In this document: positions 42,902-51,653 of the stretch, piece by piece
Layout of the letters: the number at the start of each line of letters is the position of its first letter
Numbering within the stretch: the stretch's first letter is position 1
Assembly: GCA_964634465.1 (NCBI GenBank)
Contig: CAZWLY010000010.1
Location: 82,801 to 146,800, forward strand
DNA: 64,000 bases
Origin: CAZWLY01 sp964634465
GTDB taxonomy: Bacteria; Desulfobacterota; Desulfarculia; G963662305
Direction of reading: 5' to 3'
Program-made: the position numbers and the translations under genes
The notes under the pieces: model-generated
What the model was told of the DNA's origin: nothing
The model's database searches: none
Seen by the model: the letters and a program-made list of their open reading frames with translations, nothing else

Positions 42902-44086
42902 TTACTCGACCAACGCCTTCCGGAGAAGCTGGATGACGTCCATCACCTTCAAGGGAATCTGGTTGCGGCGGGTGTAGGCGGCCATGGTCCTCAAGCACTG
43001 CTGGCACGAGGAGACGACCGCCTCGGCCCCGGTCGAGAGCACCTCCTCGATCTTCATCCTGGCGATGGCGGCCGACAGCTCGGCGTCGATCATCTCCAGG
43101 TTGCCGCCTCCGCCGCAGCACATACACTCGGCCCGGTTCCGGGGCAGCTCGACGAACTCGACGCCGGGGACGGCCCTGATGAGCCGGCGGGGGGCCTCGT
43201 ACTCACCGCCGCCCCGGCCCAGGTCGCAGGGGTCGTGATAGGTGACCTTGAGCTCGAGCCTCTTGAGCTTGAGCCGCCTATCCTCGATCAACCGGGCCAG
43301 AAACTGGCTGGCGTGGAAGAGTTTGAACTCGGCCGGGTAGTGCTCCCGCCACATCTGAAGGCAGGAGGGGCAGGCGAAGACGACCTCCTTGGCCCCTTTC
43401 TCCCGGACCGCCTCGACGTTGTGGTCGATGATCTCCCCGGCCGCCGCCTTGAGCCCGGCCCCCAGGAGCGGGAAGCCGCAGCACCACTCCTCCTCGCCGA
43501 GCAGGGTGAAGTCGACCTCGGCCGCCTGAAGAATCTCGGCCAGGGCGATGGGGATCTCCTGGGCCATGGGGTAGAAGGCGGCCACGCAGCCGGTGAAGTA
43601 AACCACCTCGGCCGTCTCTTTGATCAGGCCGTCCTCCGGCTCCTCGTCCATGTCCTCGACCCACTCCGAGCGTTCCTCGTTGTCCTCGTCGAAGACGTTC
43701 TTCGAGCCGTCCAGGTTCTCCTTTATCAGGTCGATCTTCGCCGGGTGGGCTCTAGAGCGGTTGAGGTCCTGCCTGAGCGACAGCCACAGCTCCTTCAAAC
43801 CGATGCCGACCGGGCAGACCCGCTGGCAGTCGCCGCACAGGGTGCAGCGAAACACCGTCTCGGCGAACTCCTCGAGCGCCTCCAGACTCGGCTCCCGCCG
43901 GCCGAAGAGCCGCCACAGGCCGGTTCGGGACCTGACCAGCTTTCTCAGCCTGGTCAGCCGATAGACGCCCGAGAGCTTGCCGTCGGCCGAGGCGGACACG
44001 GACGGACAGACCTCGGCGCAGAGCTGGCAGTTGGTGCAGGCCTCGAGCGAAAAGAGCTGGGCCGGGTTGTAGTCCGGGTTGGCCAA
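42902..44086 (-). CDS. CCG-domain iron-sulfur protein 2 (HdrD/GlpC/LldE-like)
   Basis: A 394-residue protein with two N-terminal [4Fe-4S] motifs (CTNCQLCAEVCP near residue 18; CTLCGDCQRVCP near 81). Two CCG-type cysteine domains follow (GCV..WCCGFP..CPSC; DPCDLGR..CMCCGGGG..SSCQQC). This is the architecture of HdrD, GlpC and lactate/glycolate oxidase iron-sulfur subunits. An acidic insertion (DEDNEERSEWVEDMDEEPED) separates the parts. The start is a TTG at 44086, two bases beyond the stop of the GcvH-like gene. Confidence 0.88.
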   Translation of the reverse strand: MANPDYNPAQLFSLEACTNCQLCAEVCPSVSASADGKLSGVYRLTRLRKLVRSRTGLWRLFGRREPSLEALEEFAETVFRCTLCGDCQRVCPVGIGLKELWLSLRQDLNRSRAHPAKIDLIKENLDGSKNVFDEDNEERSEWVEDMDEEPEDGLIKETAEVVYFTGCVAAFYPMAQEIPIALAEILQAAEVDFTLLGEEEWCCGFPLLGAGLKAAAGEIIDHNVEAVREKGAKEVVFACPSCLQMWREHYPAEFKLFHASQFLARLIEDRRLKLKRLELKVTYHDPCDLGRGGGEYEAPRRLIRAVPGVEFVELPRNRAECMCCGGGGNLEMIDAELSAAIARMKIEEVLSTGAEAVVSSCQQCLRTMAAYTRRNQIPLKVMDVIQLLRKALVE

Positions 44087-44087
44087 C

Positions 44088-44513
44088 CTACGCTTTATCC
44101 TTGTACTTCTCGATTTCGGCCAGGAGCCACTTCTCGATCGCCTCGGCCCCGGTGATCAACTCGCCGAGGGCCGACTTGTCGTCGGTTTGGATCTTGTACA
44201 TCCAGCCGGTGCCGTAGCAGTCCTTGTTGATGAGGCCGGGGTTGGTCTCCAGCTCCTCGTTGACCGCGGCCAGGACGCCGTTGACCGGCGAGAAGACCTT
44301 CCCCAGCCACTTGCCCGACTCGACCTTGGCGAACTTCTTGCCTTGCTTCAGCTTCTTGCCGTCGTCCGGAAGCTGGACGTAGACCACCTCACCGGCCATC
44401 TGCTGGGCGAAGTCGTCCATGCCCATGACCAACACCTCGCCGTCGTCTCTGATCCAGAAGTGATTCTCGTCGTAGTACAGGTCGTCGGGCAGGTTGTAGC
44501 CTTGAATCTCCAC
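44088..44513 (-). CDS. GcvH-like lipoyl-binding protein (LbpA-like)
   Basis: A 141-residue protein with the complete GcvH fold: YYDENHFWIRDDGEVLVMG, the lipoyl hairpin AKVESGKWLGKVFSPVNG with the modifiable Lys68, and CYGTGWMYKIQ. The site ESGKWLG differs from the ESVKAAAD of true GcvH and resembles lipoate-binding proteins linked to heterodisulfide-reductase-like complexes. Start is GTG at 44513, with AAGGAGG eight bases upstream. It sits between the two CCG proteins and upstream of a lipoate ligase. A role as redox or substrate carrier for this operon is likely; a function in glycine cleavage is unlikely. Confidence 0.88.
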   Translation of the reverse strand: MEIQGYNLPDDLYYDENHFWIRDDGEVLVMGMDDFAQQMAGEVVYVQLPDDGKKLKQGKKFAKVESGKWLGKVFSPVNGVLAAVNEELETNPGLINKDCYGTGWMYKIQTDDKSALGELITGAEAIEKWLLAEIEKYKDKA

Positions 44514-44552
44514 TGGTCAACCTCCTTGCCTCTCCGGCCGGCCGGCCGGGTT

Positions 44553-45656
44553 CTAATCGGCTTCGTCCATGAGTTCGCTGATGAACTGGGCGGTGGTGTA
44601 AATCTTGAACTTCTGCTTTCTCAGCTTGGCGTTGTCCAAGTTGTGGCGACAGGAGTTGCACTCGGTCAGAAGAACGTCGGCGCCCGACGCCTCGACCTCT
44701 GCGAGCCGCCGCCGGGCCATGGCGATGGAGTTGGCCGGGTAGGCCCCCCTGACCCCGCCGCCGGCCCCGCAGCACAGGGCCTGGTCCCGATTGTGCTCCA
44801 GTTCGACGAAGTCGGGGGCGATCTTTCTTATTATTCGCCGGGGGTCCTCGTAGATACCGCAGTGGCGGCCCAGATCGCAGGGATCGTGGTAGGTCACCCT
44901 CTTGTCCGTCTTGACCGGCAGTTCCATCCCGGCCAGGAATTGGCTGAGGTGGATGATCTCCAGCCCCTCGTCGCGAAGGGCCTGGTACTCGGGCCGGTCG
45001 GTGAACGTCCGGTAGCAGTAGGGGCAACCGGTGATCAACGTCTTGGCCCCGGTGTTACGGATCAGTTCGACGTTGGTCTCGGCCAGCCGCCGGTCGATCT
45101 TCTGCCCGACGTCGGCCAGGATGCCCGAGCAGCAGACCTCGTCGATGAGGGTGTAATCGACCTCCAGCCGGTCCAGGAGCTCGAGGGTGGTCAGGGTCGC
45201 CTCGTCCTCCCGAAAGGAGCCGACGCAGCCGATGAAGTAGACGTACTCGGCTTTCCGGTTGCGCTCCCGCCCGAAGTCCTCGGGCTCGTCCTCGCCGTAG
45301 ATGTTGCCGCTTTCGGCCAGAACCTCGGCCATGGCGGTGAAGGCGGGGTGGCAACTGCCGGCCGCCGCCATGTCCTGCCGGGCCAGCTTCAATATCTCGG
45401 GTACGCTCACCCCGGAGGGGCAGTTGTGGGCGCAGTTGCCGCAGGTGGTGCACTGGAAGAGCGTCTCGATCAGCTCGTCGGAGAGCTCGATGGCGCCGTC
45501 CATGACCTCCTTCAAGACCAGCATCTTGCCCCGGGCGTTTAGAGCCGGCCGCAGCGTCAGCCCGAAGACCGGACAGTGCGCCTGGCAGAAACCGCAACTG
45601 GAGCACCTCAAGACCTGATCGCGAAACTTTTCGGCAAAGGAAAATTCGGCCGCCAT
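44553..45656 (-). CDS. CCG-domain iron-sulfur protein 1 (HdrD/GlcF-like)
   Basis: A 367-residue protein with two [4Fe-4S] motifs (CSSCGFCQAHCP near residue 18; CTTCGNCAHNCP near 69) and two CCG domains (GCV..EVCCSG..CPYC; DPCDLGRHCG..ALCCGAGGG..CNSC). It is homologous in plan to the 42902 gene but clearly diverged. ATG at 45656 immediately follows the TAA of the FAD oxidase. Together they look like a flavin dehydrogenase passing electrons to an HdrD/GlcF-like subunit. Confidence 0.9.
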   Translation of the reverse strand: MAAEFSFAEKFRDQVLRCSSCGFCQAHCPVFGLTLRPALNARGKMLVLKEVMDGAIELSDELIETLFQCTTCGNCAHNCPSGVSVPEILKLARQDMAAAGSCHPAFTAMAEVLAESGNIYGEDEPEDFGRERNRKAEYVYFIGCVGSFREDEATLTTLELLDRLEVDYTLIDEVCCSGILADVGQKIDRRLAETNVELIRNTGAKTLITGCPYCYRTFTDRPEYQALRDEGLEIIHLSQFLAGMELPVKTDKRVTYHDPCDLGRHCGIYEDPRRIIRKIAPDFVELEHNRDQALCCGAGGGVRGAYPANSIAMARRRLAEVEASGADVLLTECNSCRHNLDNAKLRKQKFKIYTTAQFISELMDEAD

Positions 45657-47036
45657 TTACGCCTCCAAACCCATCTTGCCGGGATTGAGGATGTTGTTGG
45701 GATCGAACATCTTTTTCAGCGAACGCATGACGTCGAGGGCCGCCTCGTCGTGCTCCAGGCCCATGAAGGGCGCCTTGGCCAGGCCGATGCCGTGCTCGCC
45801 GGTCAGGGTGCCGCCGAGCTCGATGACCTTTTCAAACAGCTCGGCCGAGGCCTGATGGACCCGCTCCACCTGATCCGGATCGGTCCCGTCGAAGGAGATG
45901 GTCGGGTGGAGGTTGCCGTCGCCGACGTGGCCCACGGTCGGGATGGCGAGGTCGTACTTCTCGGCCAGCTCGGAGATGAACTTGAGCGCCTCGGCCAGCC
46001 GCGACATGGGTACCGCCAGGTCTTCGACGATCAGGTTGTTGTTCACCCTGGCCATGACCGCGTAGGCCGACTTGCGGGCCGCCCACAACGCCTCCGCCTC
46101 CACCTCGTCCCTGGCCCGGCGGACGGCGGCAGCGTTGTTTTCCTTGAATATCTCGATGATCTTCTGTATCTGGAGCTCCGTCTCCTCCGGGGTGTGGCCG
46201 TCGGTTTCGGCCAGGAGCATCGCCGCCACCTCGGGCAGGTCGAGGTCGGCGTTCTCGTTGATGGCGATCAGGACGCGGCGATCGATCACCTCCAGGACGC
46301 TGGGCAGGACGCCGGAGCGCATGATGGCGCTGACCGCCCGCCCGGCGTCCTCGACGTCGTCGAAGGTGGCCATGGCCGTGGCCGTCAGCGGCGGCTTGGG
46401 GTTGATCTTGAGCGTGATCTCGGTGACCACGCCCAGCGCCCCCTCCGAGCCGACGAACAGCCGGGTCAGGTCGTAGCCGGAGACGGACTTGAGGCAGTTC
46501 GAGCCGGTGTTCAAGACCCGGCCGTCGGGCAGGACCACTTCCAGGGCCAGGACGTAGTCCCTGGTCGTACCGTACTTGGCCCCCTTGATTCCGCCGGCGT
46601 TGGTGGCCACGTTGCCGCCCAGGGTGGCCACCTTGCCGCTGGCCGGGTCGGGCGGGAAAAAGAAGCCGTGGGGGGCCAGGGCCTTTTCCAGCTCGGCGTA
46701 GACCACCCCCGGCTGGACCACGGCCAAGCGGTCCTCCAGGCTGATCTTGAGAATCTTGTTCATCCGGCCCAGGTCCAAAACCAAACCACCCTGCTGGGGT
46801 ACGGACAGGCCGGCCAGGCCGGTCCCGGCTCCCCGGGGGATGACCGGGAAGAGCCTCTCGTTGGCCAGTTTCATGATCGCCGCCACCTGCTCGGTCTCCG
46901 TGGCCCAGCAGGCGGCCTCGGGCCGGTGCTTGTGCTCCGAGGCGTCGGTCGAGTAGGAGATGAGGTCGATCAAACGGTCGGTGAAGTTCTCCTCGCCGAC
47001 GATGTCGATGATGGCTTGTTTGGTCTCTTGATCCAC
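45657..47036 (-). CDS. FAD-linked 2-hydroxyacid oxidase (GlcD/D-lactate dehydrogenase type), copy 1
   Basis: A 459-residue flavoprotein of the VAO/PCMH family. The FAD-binding domain has PVIPRGAGTGLAGLSVPQQG near residue 60 and GGNVATNAGGIKGAKYGTT near 140. The C-terminal oxidase domain has VGHVGDGNLHP and the catalytic-loop GEHGIGLAKAPFM near the end. Substrates of the family are D-lactate, glycolate, D-2-hydroxyglutarate and similar acids. Start is GTG at 47036 with GGAG upstream. A paralogue lies at 62155-63531, with a 71-bp block of identical DNA. Confidence 0.92.
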   Translation of the reverse strand: MDQETKQAIIDIVGEENFTDRLIDLISYSTDASEHKHRPEAACWATETEQVAAIMKLANERLFPVIPRGAGTGLAGLSVPQQGGLVLDLGRMNKILKISLEDRLAVVQPGVVYAELEKALAPHGFFFPPDPASGKVATLGGNVATNAGGIKGAKYGTTRDYVLALEVVLPDGRVLNTGSNCLKSVSGYDLTRLFVGSEGALGVVTEITLKINPKPPLTATAMATFDDVEDAGRAVSAIMRSGVLPSVLEVIDRRVLIAINENADLDLPEVAAMLLAETDGHTPEETELQIQKIIEIFKENNAAAVRRARDEVEAEALWAARKSAYAVMARVNNNLIVEDLAVPMSRLAEALKFISELAEKYDLAIPTVGHVGDGNLHPTISFDGTDPDQVERVHQASAELFEKVIELGGTLTGEHGIGLAKAPFMGLEHDEAALDVMRSLKKMFDPNNILNPGKMGLEA

Positions 47037-47045
47037 GGTCTGCTC

Positions 47046-48812
47046 CTAATTCCGGCCGGGCCGGTGGCGCTCGTTTTCGGCGGCCCTCATCGCCGCCGAG
47101 ATGGGGCCGAGGATGATGTGGAACATCCGACTGAACGGCAGGTAGGCCACGAACGCCCCGGCGAAAATGGCGTGGGCGTACCAGAGGTAGCCGTAAGCGC
47201 CGGTCAGCCAGTCGGCCCCGGCCAGGGCGCGGCCGATCAAAACCCCGATGAAGGCGTACTCGGCCCCGCCCGGCGCGCCGGTCATGGCGATGCGCACCCC
47301 CTCCAGGAGATACCCTATCAAAATCAGGCCGGCCAGCAAGGCCAAGGCGATTCGATCCTGACCCGGCAGGTCGGCCGGCCGGCCGCGGTCGGTCGCCAGG
47401 CGGCGGCCGGCGGCGAGAGCGACCCCGCCGAGGACCAGCAGCCCGGTCAGGTCGAAGATGAAGGCCGTCTGGCCGTGGTTCTTGTCCAGCATGGCCCAGA
47501 CCCAGTCCCGCTCGGGGGCGATAAGCGAGCCCAAAAGACCGATCAGGCCCCAGGTGAAGCGGAAGACGAACGGCCAGAAGATGAGGGCGTGGATGAACCA
47601 CCGTCCCTGGGAGCGCCGCCACAGGCCCCGTTGGAGAAGGCCGTCCAGGACCAGGCCCTTGATCATCGGCAGGATCCGCCTCGAAAACACCGCCCCGAGC
47701 GCCGCAGTGAGCGCGGCCCCGGCCCCGCCGGCCGAGAACCAGACCGAAGCGGCCAGGATCAGGCCGAGGCCGAAGACGGCCAGGGCGACGAGCGTCGTCG
47801 CGTCGCCCGCGGAGAAGGTGGCTGCATGGCACGGCAGGCAGATCAGGCTCTTGGCCGGCAAGACCATCTCGGCCGCGCCGAGCTCGTTGCCGGCGGCGTG
47901 GCAACGCCGGCAGGCGGCCTCGTCCCCGGCCTCAAGTAGAGCGTGGATCTTCGACGGTTGTCCCTCCCGGCGCTCGGGCCGGGCGACGATCCGTTTGGTC
48001 CACTCGTCCCTGACCGGGATCGCGTCCTGGAGGTGGCAGGCCTGGCAGCTTACGGTCAGGTGGGCCTCGCGGGCCGTCTTTTCATCGTGCCGGGGGTGGC
48101 AGGCCAGGCAGTCGGCCGGGCGCTGGCGGTCGTGGCGGTAGTCGGCCGCCTGGGGGTGACAGGCCAGGCAGTCCAACTCGCCGTGGGCCGAGTCGGCCAG
48201 GGCGGCCGGGTCGATCACCGGCGTCGGTCCGGCCTCGCTCGAGGCGTGGCAGGCAAGACAGAGCGAGGCGAGTTGCGCTCTGCGTTCCGGACCGGGTTCG
48301 GCGGTCGGCCGGTGGCAGGCCAGGCAGGACTTGTCCTCCTCGGCCGGCTCCGGCAGCCTGTCCTTGGCTTCGTGGCAGGCGCCGCACTGCCGGCTTCTGG
48401 GGACGCCCGGCTCGAAGCGGCCGATCTTGCTTTCGCCCCGGCGGGTCAGATAGTGGGGGTCGTGGCAGCGGATGCAGCGCTCGTACCTGGCCGGATCGAT
48501 TCCCGTCCGCCGGCCGTGGCGCTTGGCCCCGAGATCGTCCACCACCTCCTCGTGGCAGGCGGCGCAGGCGGCCGGATCGAACCGCTCGAGCGACGAGGTC
48601 GCCACCCGACTCGGGTCGGGATGGGGCTTTTCCCCGGCCGCCTCGTCGTGGCAGTCGAGACAGCTCAGCTCACCGTGGGCCGAGACGTGGAACCGGGCCG
48701 GGTCGATCAGCCAACCGGCCTGGGCCCGGCCGACGCCCAGGACGATCCAGAGCGCAACCGCCAGGCAGGCCAATCTTCCCGCCAGTCGAGGCGTGATTCC
48801 GGGCCGGCTCAT
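47046..48812 (-). CDS. multihaem cytochrome c fused to NarI/DsrM-like cytochrome b domain
   Basis: A 588-residue membrane protein. After a signal peptide (VALWIVLGVGRAQA), residues about 50-335 contain 11 CXXCH haem c motifs (for example CLDCH, CIRCH, CQACH, CLPCH), separated by His-rich linkers. Residues about 340-588 form a five-to-six-helix NarI/DsrM-like domain with conserved His residues for b haems (RWFIHALIFWPFVFRFTWGL; YLWYAHAIFAGAFVAYL). This can exchange electrons between a periplasmic haem wire and the quinone pool. The gene leads the operon; the FAD oxidase follows after nine bases. Confidence 0.9.
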   Translation of the reverse strand: MSRPGITPRLAGRLACLAVALWIVLGVGRAQAGWLIDPARFHVSAHGELSCLDCHDEAAGEKPHPDPSRVATSSLERFDPAACAACHEEVVDDLGAKRHGRRTGIDPARYERCIRCHDPHYLTRRGESKIGRFEPGVPRSRQCGACHEAKDRLPEPAEEDKSCLACHRPTAEPGPERRAQLASLCLACHASSEAGPTPVIDPAALADSAHGELDCLACHPQAADYRHDRQRPADCLACHPRHDEKTAREAHLTVSCQACHLQDAIPVRDEWTKRIVARPERREGQPSKIHALLEAGDEAACRRCHAAGNELGAAEMVLPAKSLICLPCHAATFSAGDATTLVALAVFGLGLILAASVWFSAGGAGAALTAALGAVFSRRILPMIKGLVLDGLLQRGLWRRSQGRWFIHALIFWPFVFRFTWGLIGLLGSLIAPERDWVWAMLDKNHGQTAFIFDLTGLLVLGGVALAAGRRLATDRGRPADLPGQDRIALALLAGLILIGYLLEGVRIAMTGAPGGAEYAFIGVLIGRALAGADWLTGAYGYLWYAHAIFAGAFVAYLPFSRMFHIILGPISAAMRAAENERHRPGRN

Positions 48813-49008
48813 CTGGGCGACGCCTTCCTGTCGCCGGCCGGGGTCGGAATCGAAACATCCGGGAAGCCGGGACGAATGGTCGATCGATCGGTTGGAGAGA
48901 CGCTCATCGACACAACTTCACTCCGCCGAGCGGACCCGGACGGTCGGCCGAAGCCGACTCCGGTTCCGGGGCGAGATCCGGGGGAAAGACGACGTTTGGT
49001 CGGGCGAG

Positions 49009-49833
49009 CTAGAAGCTCAGCTCGGTGGTCCCCAGATTGTTGACCACCTCTCTGACGCCCTCGACGCCGGCCGCGATCTCCTCGGCCTTGGCCCGGTTGG
49101 CCTTGTCCGAGACGACGCCGCTCAAGGTGACCACCCCGCCATCGACCGACACCCTCACGTCCCGGTGGGCCAGGGTGGTGATCGCCTTTTTGATCTGGAG
49201 CTCGATCCGCTTGGCAAAGGCCAGGTCGGCCAGCATCTTCCTGGTCGCCTCGGCGTCGGAACGGGCGTCCAGCTTCTCGGCCGCGCCGGCGATGATCTCG
49301 GCCGCCTCCGCGGCGGTGAGCGCGGCCGTGTTGACTATCAGGTCGTACTGGCTCCAGTCGGAGAGCTTGACGTTGTACATCGACTCGATCAGGGCCCGGC
49401 GACGCCGGCCGTAGCGGTCAACGAACTCGGCCGCCTCGTCGAGGGGAACGCCCTTCTTTTCGGCGATCCGCTTGGCCCTCAGATCGATCGGGGCGACGAT
49501 GCGGCACTTCAAGACGCCCTCGATTCCGGCCAGAGCCAGATGGGCGCCTCGGCCGAGCATGATCACCTCGCCCTGGCCGGCCAGCTCGTAGTTGAGCATC
49601 TCGAAGAGGGCGACGTTGGCCGCGTCGGAGAAAAAGACGCGCTCGAAGAAACCGGCCGGTCTGGTCTCGGCCTCATAGATGGAGCAGGCTTTCTTGAAGT
49701 CCTGATCGCAGTCCTTGGCCGCCTGGTGGATGGCCTCCCGCCCGATGAGCCGGTAGCCCAGTCGCTCGGCCGCCAGTTCGGCGATCTCGTCTCCCCAACT
49801 GCCGACTTGCCTGGAGATGGTTATGATGGCCAT
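49009..49833 (-). CDS. cytidylate-kinase-like protein with C-terminal BON domain
   Basis: A 274-residue fusion. Residues 1-190 are a cytidylate-kinase-like P-loop domain: IITISRQVGSWGDEIAELAA has the loop as GSWGDE instead of the usual GSGG, and RGAHLALAGIEGVLKCRIVAP and RIAEKKGVPLDEAAEFV are typical. Residues about 205-270 form a BON domain (LQIKKAITTLAHRDVRVSVDGG, GVREVVNNLGT). No signal peptide is present, so the BON domain is cytosolic. The combination may sense nucleotides at a membrane surface, but this is speculative. Confidence 0.82.
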   Translation of the reverse strand: MAIITISRQVGSWGDEIAELAAERLGYRLIGREAIHQAAKDCDQDFKKACSIYEAETRPAGFFERVFFSDAANVALFEMLNYELAGQGEVIMLGRGAHLALAGIEGVLKCRIVAPIDLRAKRIAEKKGVPLDEAAEFVDRYGRRRRALIESMYNVKLSDWSQYDLIVNTAALTAAEAAEIIAGAAEKLDARSDAEATRKMLADLAFAKRIELQIKKAITTLAHRDVRVSVDGGVVTLSGVVSDKANRAKAEEIAAGVEGVREVVNNLGTTELSF

Positions 49834-49962
49834 TCGATTCCGCCTCCTCTTCGAGTCAGGTTACAAGTCGCCTTCGATCCTGAACATAGTCAAGGCCCGC
49901 AAAGACTGTCAACCATTTTGGCCGGCCGGGCTGCAGTAGAAACCATCGCTCCGGAATGAAAC

Positions 49963-50898
49963 TCACTTCCGGGAGGCCGCCCCGGTCAATCGCCGGGACT
50001 CGGCCGCCCGTCTGACCAGAAGCTGCGAGCAGTAGCGTATCGTCTCCGGGGTGAACATCCGGCAGGGGCCGACGTAGTGCCGCTCGAAGATGGACTCCAC
50101 CAACTCCTCCGGGACCTCGTTCCAGGGGACGGCCTCTTCGACCCGGTCGAAGACCCACTCGATTTCGGCTCGGGAGGCGGCGATGAACCGGCCGACCTCG
50201 GCCCCGCTATAGACTCCGGAGTGGCCGGGACAGAGCCAGAGCGGGTCGAGCCCGACCAGTTTGTCGAAGGTGTCGAGATAGTCGTCGAAATCGACGTAGA
50301 AGTTGGCCACGAACCTATCCGGCGGCAGAAAGAAGCCCAGCGAGTCCGAGCAAAAGACCAGTCTCTCTCCAGGCTCTAAGAAGACCAGCCCGCCCAGGGC
50401 GTGGCCCGGCGCGTCGATGACCTCCAAACTCACCCCGCCCAGGTCGATCGTCCGGCCCGGCTCGATCGTCCCATCCACCGCCCCGGCCAGGGAGACCGGC
50501 TCGGGCACGGGCGGCTCGACCCCGCCCAGCTTTATCAACGCCGCCGATTCGTTTTTGTCGTCTTCGAGGAAGGCCCTTTGAATCTTCTCCCGGTCGAGCA
50601 GCCCGGCCGTGGCCGGACTGGCCAGGACTTCGAGGCGCGGCAGAAGCGATTTCAGGACCGGCGCCCCGGCGGCGTGGTCGGCGTGGGCGTGGCAGATCAA
50701 GAGCCGCTCGACGCTCTCGAGCGCCACCCCCAACTCTTTGAGCTGGTCGACCACCTGTCCGGCCGTGGCCGAGAGGCCGGCCTCGATCAAGACCGAGGAC
50801 TCGTCGCCCACGACCAGGTAGATGGAAAACAGCGGGTTGCCCAAAAGGTAGACCCGTTCGGTCAGACGGCGGGGGTATGGTCCGAGGTCGGGGAGCAT
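49963..50898 (-). CDS. MBL-fold metallohydrolase
   Basis: A 311-residue metallo-beta-lactamase-fold protein. The metal site HAHADHAAG has His70, His72, Asp74 and His75; further ligands are in IDAPGHALGGLVFL and LCPGHSGVYS. It resembles glyoxalase-II/thiolesterase-type members. The ATG at 50898 is used; the open frame continuing to 52767 is read-through across two other genes. It follows the corrinoid gene by 14 bases, so a role beside C1 or methyl transfer is suggested by context only. Confidence 0.88.
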   Translation of the reverse strand: MLPDLGPYPRRLTERVYLLGNPLFSIYLVVGDESSVLIEAGLSATAGQVVDQLKELGVALESVERLLICHAHADHAAGAPVLKSLLPRLEVLASPATAGLLDREKIQRAFLEDDKNESAALIKLGGVEPPVPEPVSLAGAVDGTIEPGRTIDLGGVSLEVIDAPGHALGGLVFLEPGERLVFCSDSLGFFLPPDRFVANFYVDFDDYLDTFDKLVGLDPLWLCPGHSGVYSGAEVGRFIAASRAEIEWVFDRVEEAVPWNEVPEELVESIFERHYVGPCRMFTPETIRYCSQLLVRRAAESRRLTGAASRK

Positions 50899-50912
50899 GG
50901 AGCGGCCCGGGC

Positions 50913-51551
50913 TCAGCCGGTGGTCCATCGCCGGGCCAGCTCGACCGCCTGGGGGGCGTCCTGGCCGTAGCCGTCGGCGCCGATCGAGTCGGCGAACTCC
51001 TGGCTGACCGGCGCGCCGCCGATCATCACCTTGACCTCGTCCTTGAGCCCCCGGCCGGCCAGGCCGTCGATGACGTTCTTCATCTCGGGCATGGTCGTGG
51101 TCAGGAGCGCCGAGAGGCCCAGGACCTGAGGCCTGATCTCGGCCACCCGGTCGATCAACTTCTCGGCCGAGAGATCGACCCCCAGATCGACGACCTCGAA
51201 ACCGGCCCCGTCGAGCATCATCGAGACCAGGTTCTTGCCGATGTCGTGCTGGTCGCCCTTGACCGTGGCCATGATGACCGTGCCTCTCGTCGTACTCGTC
51301 TCGCTCTTCAAAAGCGGCTTGACGAGGTTGAGGGCCCGCTTCATCGTCTCGGCCGAGAGCAGCATCTCCGGAACGAATATCCGGCCGTCGGAGAACTTGG
51401 CCCCGACCACGTCCATGGCCGCGATGAGGGCGTCGTTCAACAGCGCGTCGAGGTCCACCCCGGCCTCGATCGCCTCCTGGACCATGGCCTCGGTCTCCTT
51501 GAATTTGCCGACGACCACCGCCTCCTTGATCCCATCCAGCGTAACCGACAT
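50913..51551 (-). CDS. methyltransferase cognate corrinoid protein
   Basis: A 212-residue B12-binding protein of the MtaC/MtbC/MttC class. A helical cap domain (residues 1-85) precedes the cobalamin domain with GDQHDIGKNLVSMML, whose His102 in DxHxxG is the lower cobalt ligand, and the GLSALLTTTMPEM and MIGGAPVSQEFADSIGADGY loops. ATG at 51551 has GAGGAGAG upstream. It accepts methyl groups from a cognate MtxB enzyme, which is not in this window, and hands them to an MtaA-type protein, which is the next gene upstream. Confidence 0.92.
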   Translation of the reverse strand: MSVTLDGIKEAVVVGKFKETEAMVQEAIEAGVDLDALLNDALIAAMDVVGAKFSDGRIFVPEMLLSAETMKRALNLVKPLLKSETSTTRGTVIMATVKGDQHDIGKNLVSMMLDGAGFEVVDLGVDLSAEKLIDRVAEIRPQVLGLSALLTTTMPEMKNVIDGLAGRGLKDEVKVMIGGAPVSQEFADSIGADGYGQDAPQAVELARRWTTG

Positions 51552-51653
51552 CGAACTCTCCTCGTAAGCCCCGGCGAAGCGGGCCTCTCCCCGCATTATC
51601 CGCCCGGCCGAGCCGGCCGGCCAAACAGCCGCAGATTATCCCCGAGACGAGAC

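Noticed and set aside
44088..44513. Calling the GcvH-like protein a second glycine cleavage H protein
   Set aside because: A canonical gcvH already sits in the gcv operon; this copy has a different lipoyl-site context and redox neighbours.
41807..48812. Calling the six-gene operon a bona fide sHdr sulfur-oxidation cluster
   Set aside because: HdrA-like flavoprotein and HdrC-type genes are absent, and a GlcD-type oxidase and a cytochrome fusion are present. Only the logic (CCG proteins plus GcvH-like lipoyl protein plus ligase) is shared.
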